Under the pieces are notes generated by a model that was given only the letters and a program-made list of their open reading frames with translations, did no database searches and was not told where the DNA came from. 64,000 nucleotides of DNA from Shimia sp. Alg240-R146 (lineage in GTDB: Bacteria > Pseudomonadota > Alphaproteobacteria > Rhodobacterales > Rhodobacteraceae). Shown one piece after another: positions 27,791 through 36,104 of the stretch. Within the stretch, counting starts at the first letter, position 1. Each line of letters begins with the position of its first letter. A program made the translations under genes and the position numbers. The stretch spans positions 1,798,001 to 1,862,000 of the forward strand of contig NZ_CAMZOK010000001.1 of NCBI RefSeq assembly GCF_947331465.1, written 5' to 3'.

Positions 27791-28557
27791 TTTCTCCTCC
27801 GGACTGTTGGGACCTTGGACTGGCTAAGACGGTATTTGGTTTCCGGATGGGGCGGGTGGCCCTCAGTGCGTTGCCAAAAGGTGGTGGCACCGCGGCGCAG
27901 CCAGAGCGGCAAGCACAGTATCGCCCCGACAATGAAGCCGCCCGCGTGCGCCCAATGCGCGACGCCTCCGCCTGTGGCATCGGAAGCAATCCCGTTCAGC
28001 AATTGCAGGCCGAACCAGAGACCGAGCATTACCCAAGCCGGCACAGTGAAAATGCGGATGAAGATGATGATGATCAGCAGAATGTCCACCCGCGCCTTTG
28101 GGAACAGCAGCAGATAGCCACCCATCACGCCGGCGATGGCGCCAGAGGCGCCCACCATGGGGATCGGGCTGGCAGGGTTGGCCGCGATCTGTGCCGCGGC
28201 GGCGCCAACTCCGGACAGGAGGTAGAACACGAGAAAGCCGATGTGGCCCATTTCATCTTCTAGGTTGTCGCCGAAAATCCATAGAAACAGCATATTGCCA
28301 GCCAGATGCAGCCATCCGCCGTGCAGAAACATCGAGGTGAAGACACCATGCAGGTCGTCGCCACGCATAACTTCTTGAGGGACCAAGGCCCAGTCATTGA
28401 AGAAGGCACTTATCAGTCGCGGATCACCCATAATCGGTTGATAGGACAGGAAAATGACGATGTTGAGCACCAAAAGTGCATAAACGACATAGGGCGTACG
28501 GCCTGACGGGTTGTGATCGCGAATTGGAAAAATAACGGGCGGTCCTTCTTCATGCAG
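27787..28557 (-). CDS. Rhomboid family intramembrane serine protease
   Basis: Six-helix membrane protease. Motifs: HGGWLHLAGNMLFLWIFGDN, catalytic Ser in VGASGAIAGVMGG (about 138 from the start used here), and His in HWAHAGGF (about 204). The conserved N-terminal part reads HEEGPPVIFPIRDHNPSGRT and then TPYVVYALLVLNIVIF, but no ATG, GTG or TTG precedes it in frame before the stop at 28567-28569. The only nearby candidate is CTG at 28557. The first TTG (28473) would remove part of the first membrane helix. I therefore annotate from CTG 28557 with caution. Confidence 0.85.
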   Translation of the reverse strand: MHEEGPPVIFPIRDHNPSGRTPYVVYALLVLNIVIFLSYQPIMGDPRLISAFFNDWALVPQEVMRGDDLHGVFTSMFLHGGWLHLAGNMLFLWIFGDNLEDEMGHIGFLVFYLLSGVGAAAAQIAANPASPIPMVGASGAIAGVMGGYLLLFPKARVDILLIIIIFIRIFTVPAWVMLGLWFGLQLLNGIASDATGGGVAHWAHAGGFIVGAILCLPLWLRRGATTFWQRTEGHPPHPETKYRLSQSKVPTVRRRK

Positions 28558-28617
28558 ATCAGGCAGTTAAGCCGATCTTAGGTAGCGCGAAGGTAGCGGG
28601 CAACTTTGAAATCAATC

Positions 28618-28626
28618 TTATCCACA
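28618..28626 (+). promoter_or_regulatory. DnaA box (TTATCCACA)
   Basis: Exact match to the strong 9-mer DnaA box, in the intergenic DNA upstream of the rhomboid gene. It pairs with a second box 137 bases downstream. Confidence 0.5.
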
Positions 28627-28762
28627 GCCAACCGCCCCTTGAAAGCCGCCTGACTGGCAAAAGGCACCATAGTGACCAAAGAGATGTTCTTGAACCTTTC
28701 TACTATAAACACAACATGTAGATGCGCCTGCGGGCAATTGCACAAAATACGGGTGCGAAAAG

Positions 28763-28771
28763 TTATCCACA
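28763..28771 (+). promoter_or_regulatory. DnaA box (TTATCCACA)
   Basis: Second exact match to the 9-mer, same orientation as the box at 28618, flanked by AT-rich DNA. Confidence 0.5.
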
Positions 28772-29006
28772 GGTGTTACACACAAAAATACAATTTGCCC
28801 ACATCGGGAGGGCTTGTGTAACTTGGGGGAGCGTAAAGGGAAGCCACTAGATTTAGTGGCTCCCTCTATCGCTGGCTCCGGCAGACCTGCCGAACGCTCA
28901 GCTCGTCGTCGCACAACGAGCATACGCGCTTGGCAGGTCATCGGGCAAGCCAAATTGAAGCTGACTTTGAGCCGATGTTCAGGGTCGAAAAAAGCGAGGT
29001 AAGATC

Positions 29007-29093
29007 ATGGATATTAGTACCCTTGCCGATGTCAGTAATGTTGTTGCTGCGGTGGTATCTGTTGCCACTTTTGCGATGCTGTTTCTGGCATAG
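29007..29093 (+). CDS. 28-residue membrane microprotein
   Basis: A short frame starting MDISTLADVSNVVAAVVSVA and ending TFAMLFLA. It has an acidic N-terminal turn and a single hydrophobic helix of about 18 residues reaching the C-terminus. The start ATG 29007 is preceded by GAGGTAAGATC, a good ribosome binding site, and a strong terminator follows the stop by 7 bases. Both signals argue that it is a real gene. No family is recognised; a single-span inner-membrane microprotein is inferred. Confidence 0.6.
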   Translation: MDISTLADVSNVVAAVVSVATFAMLFLA

Positions 29094-29099
29094 GCACCT

Positions 29100-29125
29100 A
29101 AGCCGCCCTTCGGGGCGGCTTTTTT
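29100..29125 (+). terminator. Rho-independent terminator after the microprotein gene
   Basis: AAGCCGCCC (29100-29108), loop TTCG, GGGCGGCTT (29113-29121), then a T run to 29125. Plus-strand orientation. Confidence 0.9.
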
Positions 29126-29226
29126 GTGTCCATGGACTTCAAACGGCGAAAGCCAACGTGAGAAAGGCACTCAAATTTGTGTAACGTTTTGGTGCTCAAC
29201 ATTCGTTGAATTTGGAAAAAGTGGCT

Positions 29227-32200
29227 TTAGGACCCCGCGCCGCCCAGAAGCGCCGCATTGCCGCCAGCAGCCGTGGTATCCACGCAGATGTGTCGCTCGG
29301 ACAAGGCGCGTGTCACATCCGGCATTTCTGTGATGAGGGGGACCAGTGCGCCATCTCGAGCCGCCAGGGCCACATCGTAGTCGCGCGCGGTGTTTGCCTC
29401 CCCCCAAAAGATGACGCCGCTGATGTTGGTCAGCTCTGCCAGCGCTTTGGCGTCGACGCCCGTATCTGCCGTGACGGCGATGCCGCCGAGCCCTTCGATG
29501 ATGTGCGCCTGGGTCTGTGCAGCTTCCTCGCCGGGGCCAAGGCAAAGCACAGGCGAGCGGGCTTCCGTCGTGTGGCGGTTGGACTCACCAGTTGGCCCGG
29601 GCAAGATGGTGCTGGTCTGCGCTTTGCTTCGAATGGCTGCTGTTATGCGGTTTTGCAAATCGGTCGCCGCCGCAGGGCTTGACCAGGCCGACGCAGGGAG
29701 AGTTGGGGCAAGGTCTGGAGCGGTGAAGCGGGTCAGATAGTGCGGGCCACCAGCCTTTGGTCCAGTGCCCGAAAGGCCTTCACCACCAAAAGGTTGACTT
29801 CCAACAATGGCGCCAATTTGGTTGCGGTTCACATATATATTGCCTGCGCTTATCCGCTCGGAAACGTATTGAACCCTGTCGTCAATCCGAGTTTGAAGGC
29901 CAAATGTCAGACCGTAACCCGTAGCATTGATTGCATCGATCACATCGTCCAGCTCCTGAGACTTGAACGTCGCGACGTGCAAAACAGGGCCGAAAATTTC
30001 TTCTTTCAGATCGGCGATACCGCCAACCTTTATCAAAGTCGGCGCGATGAAGGTGCCGTTTTGTGGGATGGGCAATTGGTGCAGCAGGCGACCGTCCGCT
30101 TTGGCCTGCGCGATGTGGGTCGCGATGCGACGCTGTGCGGTGGTGTCGATCACCGGTCCACTGTCCGTCGAAAGGTCCCAAGGGTCGCCCAAGCGCAGTT
30201 CTTTCATTGCGCCACGCAACATGTCCAGCAACGTCTCTGCGATGTCTTCCTGCACATAAAGGCAGCGCAGCGCGGAGCACCGCTGTCCCGCCGACTGAAA
30301 GGCGCTTTCTACGATAGCGGTGACCGCTTGTTCCGGCAGGGCGGTGGAGTCCACTATCATTGCGTTTAATCCGCCAGTTTCCGCGATCAAAGGCGCTCCT
30401 GGGGTAAGGTTCTGCGCCATCGCGCGACGGATGCGCTGTGCCGTGGCTGTGGAGCCTGTGAAGGCAACCCCATCGACGCGTGAGTCCGAGGTCAGCGCCG
30501 CGCCGACGGTGGCGCCATCACCGGGAAGCAACTGCAATGCGGATCTGGGTACGCCGGCCTCGTGCAGCAGAGTCACGGCCAAATGCGCAATGAGAGGTGT
30601 TTGGTCGGCGGGCTTCGCCAAAACCGCATTGCCAGTCGCCAGCGCCGCAGCGATCTGGCCTGTGAAGATTGCCAGCGGAAAGTTCCACGGGGAGATGCAA
30701 GTAAAGGTGCCAACCGGGGTCGATCCAGAACTGCGAGCCGCATAATAGCGCAGGAAATCGACAGCCTCACGCAGCTCGGCGACTGCATCCATCGGTGTCT
30801 TGCCAGCCTCTCTCGCAAGCAAGGCAAAGATCGCGCCATAGTGTGCTTCATAGAGATCGGCGGCGCGGTTAAGCACAATTGTGCGCTCGGATGCGTCGGC
30901 GTCCCACAGAGTTGAACCGGACAACGCCGTCTCGACATCCTCAAGGCTCGCCTGTGACACGGTCCCGGGTGAATCCTCTTCCGAAAACGGGTTCCCGACC
31001 GGGATTGGCGTGTTCGGATTGGCCGGCGCAGCCAAAAGCGGGGCCGCGTGATATTGCGTTTTACGGTGCGGTTCGCGGTCGGTCTGCAAGGTATTTAAGG
31101 TCGGAATATCGGTCAGGTCGAAACCCTTGGAGTTTGGGCGCTCCGGCAAAAACAGCTCGGGGCCACGGCTCAACTTTGGGGCTGGATCCTTTAAGGCTTC
31201 GAATGGATCGCGTGCAATGACGGCTTCTGGCACGTCTTCGTCCACGATCTGGTTCACAAAAGAACTGTTGGCGCCGTTTTCCAGCAAACGCCGCACCAAA
31301 TACGCCAGCAAATCACGGTGTGCGCCAACCGGCGCATAGATTCGACAGCGCGTGGATTCTTCCGTCAACACGATGTCGTGCAACGCTTCGCCCATTCCAT
31401 GCAGGCGTTGAAATTCAAAGGCGGACTTGTCGTCCGCCATATGCAGGATCGCTGCAACCGTATGGGCATTGTGGGTGGCAAATTGCGGATAGATGCGATC
31501 GGTCATGGTCAACAGCTTGCGGGCGTTCGCGATGTAGGAGACATCGGTTGCCGGCTTGGTTGTGAATACCGGAAAGCTCTCAAGGCCTTCCACCTGAGCG
31601 CGTTTGATTTCTGTGTCCCAATAAGCGCCCTTGACCAGGCGCACCATGATGCGACGGTCAAGCCGCGTGGCAAGTTCATAAAGATAATCCAGAGTGGCCC
31701 CAGCGCGTTTGCCGTATGCCTGTACAACAATTCCAAATCCTTCCCATCCGGCCAGCGCGGGCTCGGCCAGAACGTCTTCGATCACATCAATCGAGAGCGA
31801 CAGCCGATCAGCCTCTTCGGCGTCGATATTGAGCCCCATGCCCGCCGATTTCGCCAAAAGGGCCAAAGAGCGCAGACGTGGCACGAGTTCGCTCATCACC
31901 CGGTCTTTTTGCGCGATCTCATACCGTGGATGCAGGGCGGAAAGCTTCACGGAAATGCCGGGGTTGTCACGAATGTCTGGTCGGGTACAAGCGGTGGCAA
32001 TAGCCGAAATCGCACGAGAGTAGGCAAGGTGGTACTGCATCGCGTCGGCATCAGTCTTTGCCGCTTCGCCAAGCATATCGTAGGAATAGCTGTAGCCCTT
32101 TTTTTCCATACCTTCAGCGCGTTGCATGGCGGAATTGATGTTTTCTCCCAAAACAAATTGACGTCCCATTTCTTTCATCGCACGGGCGACGGCGGTGCGA

Positions 32201-32655
32201 ATGACAGGTTCACCCAGACGCTTTACCGCACCGCGCAAAGTGCCGATCAGACCGCCGTCACCTTCGTCCATGACCCGACCTGTCAGCATCAAGGCCCAAG
32301 TGGAGGCGTTTACCAAAGATGAGGTCGATTGGCCCAGATGACGACCCCAGTCTGAGGGAGCAATCTTGTCTTCTATCAGAGCGTCGATGGTGTCAGCATC
32401 CGGAACTCGCAATAGGGCTTCGGCAAGGCACATCAGCGCGACACCTTCGTCCGTGGATAGGCCGTATTCGGCAAGGAAGACTTCCATCATACCCGGGTTG
32501 GTGGCCGCGCGGATCTTGCGCACAAGGTCGGCACCTTGCTCTGAGATGGTCTTGCGATCAGCGGGCGAAAGCGCGGCCGCCTGAAGCAATGTCTCGATGA
32601 CCTGCTGCTCCGCGGCATAAGTTGTTGCGTCGATCAATTGGCGTGACTGAGACAT
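29227..32655 (-). CDS. putA: PutA, bifunctional proline dehydrogenase / glutamate-semialdehyde dehydrogenase
   Basis: Oxidises proline to glutamate in two steps at the membrane. The 1142-residue protein has an N-terminal FAD-dependent PRODH barrel (KLSALHPRYE, MVRLVKGAYWDTEIKRAQ, FATHNAHTVAAI), then an ALDH domain with ISPWNFPLAIFTGQIAAAL, AFTGSTATAQRI, the Glu of LIAETGG and the catalytic Cys of SAGQRCSALRC, and a shorter C-terminal part. It lacks the N-terminal ribbon-helix-helix that makes E. coli PutA (1320 residues) its own repressor. The divergent PutR next door is the likely regulator. Confidence 0.97.
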   Translation of the reverse strand: MSQSRQLIDATTYAAEQQVIETLLQAAALSPADRKTISEQGADLVRKIRAATNPGMMEVFLAEYGLSTDEGVALMCLAEALLRVPDADTIDALIEDKIAPSDWGRHLGQSTSSLVNASTWALMLTGRVMDEGDGGLIGTLRGAVKRLGEPVIRTAVARAMKEMGRQFVLGENINSAMQRAEGMEKKGYSYSYDMLGEAAKTDADAMQYHLAYSRAISAIATACTRPDIRDNPGISVKLSALHPRYEIAQKDRVMSELVPRLRSLALLAKSAGMGLNIDAEEADRLSLSIDVIEDVLAEPALAGWEGFGIVVQAYGKRAGATLDYLYELATRLDRRIMVRLVKGAYWDTEIKRAQVEGLESFPVFTTKPATDVSYIANARKLLTMTDRIYPQFATHNAHTVAAILHMADDKSAFEFQRLHGMGEALHDIVLTEESTRCRIYAPVGAHRDLLAYLVRRLLENGANSSFVNQIVDEDVPEAVIARDPFEALKDPAPKLSRGPELFLPERPNSKGFDLTDIPTLNTLQTDREPHRKTQYHAAPLLAAPANPNTPIPVGNPFSEEDSPGTVSQASLEDVETALSGSTLWDADASERTIVLNRAADLYEAHYGAIFALLAREAGKTPMDAVAELREAVDFLRYYAARSSGSTPVGTFTCISPWNFPLAIFTGQIAAALATGNAVLAKPADQTPLIAHLAVTLLHEAGVPRSALQLLPGDGATVGAALTSDSRVDGVAFTGSTATAQRIRRAMAQNLTPGAPLIAETGGLNAMIVDSTALPEQAVTAIVESAFQSAGQRCSALRCLYVQEDIAETLLDMLRGAMKELRLGDPWDLSTDSGPVIDTTAQRRIATHIAQAKADGRLLHQLPIPQNGTFIAPTLIKVGGIADLKEEIFGPVLHVATFKSQELDDVIDAINATGYGLTFGLQTRIDDRVQYVSERISAGNIYVNRNQIGAIVGSQPFGGEGLSGTGPKAGGPHYLTRFTAPDLAPTLPASAWSSPAAATDLQNRITAAIRSKAQTSTILPGPTGESNRHTTEARSPVLCLGPGEEAAQTQAHIIEGLGGIAVTADTGVDAKALAELTNISGVIFWGEANTARDYDVALAARDGALVPLITEMPDVTRALSERHICVDTTAAGGNAALLGGAGS

Positions 32656-32759
32656 TGTGCGCTCCCTATTTGTGAATAGTATATCGCGTCATGACCAGTC
32701 GATTTCCCTAAAATTGTGCGGTAAGACGGAATTATTGATAAGAAATGGAGGGAATGTCA

Positions 32760-33233
32760 GTGCAAAACGATCATCAAGGGTTGGACCGATTGGATCGCGC
32801 GATTCTAAGCGTGTTGGCGCGGGATGGGCGCATTTCGATTACCGATCTGGCGCAGGAGATCGGGTTGTCAAAGAGTCCAACGCAATCTCGCCTGCGGCGT
32901 TTGGAGGCGTCTGGTGTGATCAAAGGCTACCACGCTTTGCTTGACCCAATTCGACTGGGGATGGATCACGTCGCTTTTGTCGAAGTTAAGTTAACGGAAA
33001 CACGGGAGCAGGCGCTTCAGGCCTTCAATGCAGCTGTTCGCGAGGTGCCTGAGATCGAACAGGCGCATATGATCGCCAGCCATTTTGACTATCTCCTGAA
33101 GGTACGCACCACATCGATGAGCGCGTATCGCACTGTATTGGGAGAGAAAATTTCGACTTTGCCCTATGTCGGGAGCACCTCGACATACGTCGCGATGCAG
33201 GCTGTTAAAGAAACGGGACTCGCAGAGATGTGA
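32760..33233 (+). CDS. putR: PutR, Lrp/AsnC-family regulator
   Basis: A small DNA-binding regulator: HTH in LDRAILSVLARDGRISITDL and LSKSPTQSRLRRLEASGVIK, then an RAM (ligand-binding) domain with DHVAFVEVKL and YLLKVRT. It diverges from putA with a short gap, the standard arrangement for a proline-responsive activator in alphaproteobacteria. The start is uncertain: GTG 32760 lies 7 bases from GGAGGG, whereas ATG 32754 is too close to it and ATG 32745 overlaps it. With GTG 32760 the protein has 157 residues. Confidence 0.88.
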   Translation: MQNDHQGLDRLDRAILSVLARDGRISITDLAQEIGLSKSPTQSRLRRLEASGVIKGYHALLDPIRLGMDHVAFVEVKLTETREQALQAFNAAVREVPEIEQAHMIASHFDYLLKVRTTSMSAYRTVLGEKISTLPYVGSTSTYVAMQAVKETGLAEM

Positions 33234-33269
33234 CTTTGTTGGCCGCCGAATTCGTGGCAGCCTCGGGTC

Positions 33270-33818
33270 ATGAAGCACCTTGTTTTCCTCATTTGTCTTG
33301 CATCGCCCGTCTGGGCAGAAACACAGCCGTGTCCCGCGTCGCCGGACCATACCGGCTCGGTGGCCGAGCTTTTGTTGCGGGTTCAAAAGGCCAAAGACGA
33401 GACAACTGCCAAGATTATTTCCAATGAATTATGGGAGTTTTACGCGGATGCGCCGGACGCTGTTGCGCAGGAAATCCTGGACCGCGGCATGCGCAAGCGG
33501 GCGGCTTGGGATTTGTTGGGTGCACGGGAAGATTTTGACGCGTTGGTGGATTACTGTCCGCTCTATGCGGAGGGCTACAATCAAAGGGCGTTTGTAAATT
33601 TTTTGCGCAGCGATTTTCAGGCAGCACTTCCTGACTTGGAGAGGGCAATTGTTTTGTCACCTCAACATGTTGCGGCTATGTCTGGTCGCGCGCTGACGTT
33701 GATTGGTCTGGGGCGACAAGAAGAAGCGCAAGACGCATTGGCTGAGGCGTTGGCGCTCAATCCCTGGCTGCCGGAGCGCAGTTTACTACAAACGCCCGAG
33801 CCTGATCAGGAACTCTGA
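33270..33818 (+). CDS. Exported TPR-repeat protein
   Basis: A 182-residue protein with a signal peptide (MKHLVFLICLASPVWAE) and about three TPR units, seen in KRAAWDLLGAREDFDALVDY, NQRAFVNFLRSDFQAALPDL and GRALTLIGLGRQEEAQDALA. It is probably a periplasmic scaffold or chaperone-like protein. It lies 36 bases after putR; co-expression is possible but nothing links it to proline use. Confidence 0.8.
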   Translation: MKHLVFLICLASPVWAETQPCPASPDHTGSVAELLLRVQKAKDETTAKIISNELWEFYADAPDAVAQEILDRGMRKRAAWDLLGAREDFDALVDYCPLYAEGYNQRAFVNFLRSDFQAALPDLERAIVLSPQHVAAMSGRALTLIGLGRQEEAQDALAEALALNPWLPERSLLQTPEPDQEL

Positions 33819-33884
33819 TTTCCAGACTTTACACCTTTGCGCGAAACGCTATGGTCTCGCGGCTGGTGGGCTTTGCCTGCCGGA

Positions 33885-33971
33885 GCCCGCGTGGTGGAAT
33901 GGTAGACACAGGAGACTTAAAATCTCTAGGCCGAACAGGCCGTGCCGGTTCGAATCCGGCCGCGGGTACCA
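33885..33971 (+). tRNA. tRNA-Leu (anticodon TAA)
   Basis: An 87-base cloverleaf with CCA encoded. The acceptor stem is GCCCGCG/CGCGGGT (G-T at the first pair), the D arm contains GGTAGACAC, the anticodon loop CTTAAAA gives anticodon TAA, a long variable arm GGCC-GAACA-GGCC marks a class II tRNA, and the T loop is GGTTCGAATCC. It reads UUA codons. Confidence 0.95.
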
Positions 33972-33978
33972 CCCTGAA

Positions 33979-34131
33979 TTAGACGTTTTCTTTGCGCATC
34001 GTGATCAGCCCGACCACAAACAGCAGGATAAATGCCGCAAAGGCGCTGATACCGATCATCAACAGGGAAGCCGTCAGCAGTGGTGGCAGAGCGTCGATCA
34101 GAGCCCAGATAAAGTTTAGGATGGTTTCCAT
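33979..34131 (-). CDS. 50-residue small membrane protein
   Basis: The product starts METILNFIWALIDALPPLLT, has a hydrophobic segment from about 18 to 44 (MIGISAFAAFILLFVVGLI is part of it), and ends in the basic tail TMRKENV. ATG 34131 is preceded by AAAGGAATTCGCGCT, a plausible ribosome binding site. Composition and the positive-inside tail support a real single-span (possibly hairpin) membrane protein. It is convergent with the tRNA gene. No family recognised. Confidence 0.6.
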   Translation of the reverse strand: METILNFIWALIDALPPLLTASLLMIGISAFAAFILLFVVGLITMRKENV

Positions 34132-34260
34132 AGCGCGAATTCCTTTTGGAATAGACGGGTTGTGGCGTGAGCCGTTCCTCTGAAGTTAACAACTATCCAA
34201 GCGGCTGTCACTGAGGCAGATCAAATATCAAACGGTCCAAAGGCACGGTGGAGGCACATG

Positions 34261-34286
34261 AATACGGGCCCGTAAAGGCCCGTATT
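34261..34286. terminator. Hairpin downstream of metG
   Basis: Perfect 10-bp stem AATACGGGCC/GGCCCGTATT with loop CGTAAA, 11 bases past the metG stop. There is no T run, so it may stop transcription only weakly or protect the 3' end. Confidence 0.5.
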
Positions 34287-34296
34287 ATCATGGAAA

Positions 34297-36012
34297 TTAG
34301 GCCTCACGTTTGCCTGCAAATTTTTCAGACCATTCTTCGCGTTCGTCATCCGTGATTTTTCGGAACGTCACATCAGGCACGGCAAACGCGTGACCAGGGG
34401 CCAGAATTTCAAGTGCGGTGGCCACATCGTCAGGCCAGTTGGTATGGTCTGACTGCATTGCGGCCATCAATGTGGCTGAAGCGTCAGGGATAAACGGCGC
34501 GGAAATAACGGCGTAAAAGCGGATCAGGTTCAGCGCCAAACGGATTTGCGCGGCTGCTTTGTCCGGGTCTTCTTTGAAGGTCGACCAAGGCGCGGCGTTT
34601 TGCAGGTATTCGTTGCCAGCAACCCAGATCGCACGAAGCTCTTGCGCAGATTTGCGCACTTCCATGTCTTGCATGTGCTGTTCATACGCACGCATACGGG
34701 CTGAAAGGTCTGCGATAAGCGCCTGTTCCGTCTCACCAAATTCCCCGCCGGCGGGCACCTCTTCGCCAAACTTGGAGCGGCAGAATTTTGTGACGCGGCT
34801 AACAAAATTGCCAAGCACGTCGGCGAGGTCTTTGTTGGCGGACTGCTGGAAATTTTCCCACGTGAACTCGCTGTCAGAGCTTTCCGGTGCATGGCTGAGC
34901 AGCCACCAGCGCCAGTAATCAGATGGCAACAATTCCAGCGCCTGATCCATAAACACGCCGCGCCCACGAGAGGTTGAGAACTGACCGCCGTCATAGTTCA
35001 AGTAGTTGAAAGACTTGATGTAATCGACAGCTTTCCAAGGTTCCTCGGAGCCCAAAATGGTCGCGGGAAATGACAGGGTGTGGAACGGCACGTTATCCTT
35101 GCCCATGAACTGGGTGTAGGTCACGTCGTCCGCGCCTTTGTCGGTGCGCCACCAGCGTTCCCAGTCGTCGCCTTTGCCGGCGTCGACCCATTCTTGGGCG
35201 CAGGCGATGTATTCGATGGGGGCGTCAAACCAGACGTAGAAGACTTTGCCTTCCATGCCGGGCCAGTCTTCGCCGCCTTTTTTTACCGCCACACCCCAGT
35301 CCAAATCCCGTGTGATTCCACGGTCTTGCAGGCCGTCTCCGTCGTTGAGCCATTTGTTGGCGATCGACGTTGTCAACACAGGCCAGTCTGTTTTGCTGTC
35401 GATCCATGTCTGCAGTTTTTCGCGCATTTGCGACTGGCAGAGGAAGAGGTGTTTGGTCTCGCGTTCCTCCAGATCGGTGGAGCCGGAGATGGTGGAATAG
35501 GGGTTGATCAGGTCGGTTGGATCAAGCTGTTTGGTGCAGTTGTCACACTGATCTCCGCGCGCGCTTTCAAAGCCGCAATTGGGGCAGGTTCCCTCGATGT
35601 AACGATCTGGCAAGAAGCGTCCGTCAGCGTTGGAATAGATCATCTTTTCAGAGACTTCGCGGATCAAGCCCATGTCGGCAAGGCGGCCTGCAAAGTGTTG
35701 TGTAAGCGCATGGTTTTGCGGGCTTGAGCTGCGGCCATAGTGGTCAAAACTCAGGCGGAAGCCTTCGGCGATTTTGGCCTGCACATCATGCATTTCGGCA
35801 CAGTAGTCAGCGACATCTTTACCGGCTTTTGCAGCGGCCAATTCGGCGGGTGTCCCGTGTTCATCAGTGGCGCAAAGGAACAGAACTTCGTGGCCGCGCG
35901 CGCGCATGTAGCGGGCAAACAAATCCGCCGGAAGCTGGCTACCGACGAGGTTGCCGAGGTGTTTGATGCCGTTGATATACGGCAAGGCCGAGGTGATCAG
36001 ATGACGCGCCAT
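34297..36012 (-). CDS. metG: MetG, methionyl-tRNA synthetase
   Basis: Class I synthetase of 571 residues. The HIGH-type motif appears as KHLGN in [17 protein letters not shown], the zinc knuckle as [17 protein letters not shown], and the KMSKS-type loop as [12 protein letters not shown]. The anticodon-binding helical domain follows; no C-terminal tRNA-binding dimerisation domain is present, in keeping with the short form. It stands between a small membrane-protein gene and the MFS transporter. Confidence 0.97.
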   Translation of the reverse strand: MARHLITSALPYINGIKHLGNLVGSQLPADLFARYMRARGHEVLFLCATDEHGTPAELAAAKAGKDVADYCAEMHDVQAKIAEGFRLSFDHYGRSSSPQNHALTQHFAGRLADMGLIREVSEKMIYSNADGRFLPDRYIEGTCPNCGFESARGDQCDNCTKQLDPTDLINPYSTISGSTDLEERETKHLFLCQSQMREKLQTWIDSKTDWPVLTTSIANKWLNDGDGLQDRGITRDLDWGVAVKKGGEDWPGMEGKVFYVWFDAPIEYIACAQEWVDAGKGDDWERWWRTDKGADDVTYTQFMGKDNVPFHTLSFPATILGSEEPWKAVDYIKSFNYLNYDGGQFSTSRGRGVFMDQALELLPSDYWRWWLLSHAPESSDSEFTWENFQQSANKDLADVLGNFVSRVTKFCRSKFGEEVPAGGEFGETEQALIADLSARMRAYEQHMQDMEVRKSAQELRAIWVAGNEYLQNAAPWSTFKEDPDKAAAQIRLALNLIRFYAVISAPFIPDASATLMAAMQSDHTNWPDDVATALEILAPGHAFAVPDVTFRKITDDEREEWSEKFAGKREA

Positions 36013-36104
36013 GATGTTGTTTCCAAACTATGTGTTGGCTCTCATCTAGCCCAATCTGCGGAGCGGTTCTAGGGGCAGAAATTGGTCTCGGTATCGCGTC
36101 CGTA

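Larger units (their letters stand above)
28558..29006. other. Intergenic region with two DnaA boxes
   Basis: This stretch between the rhomboid gene and the 28-residue microprotein has no long gene that I can support. It holds two perfect DnaA boxes, an AT-rich section at about 28680-28800, and a perfect hairpin AGCCACTA-GATT-TAGTGGCT (28842-28861) that could belong to a small RNA or to the microprotein's leader. Promoters for the rhomboid gene (minus) and the microprotein (plus) should lie here. Confidence 0.45.

Noticed and set aside
28558..29006. Chromosomal origin of replication
   Set aside because: Two DnaA boxes and AT-rich DNA are present, but there are no further boxes nearby and no dnaA, hemE, parAB or gidA/rpmH genes. 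The evidence is too thin for an origin call.
33885..34131. Integration site of a mobile element at the tRNA-Leu gene
   Set aside because: I looked for a repeat of the tRNA 3' end and for integrase or phage genes in the flanking DNA and saw none.
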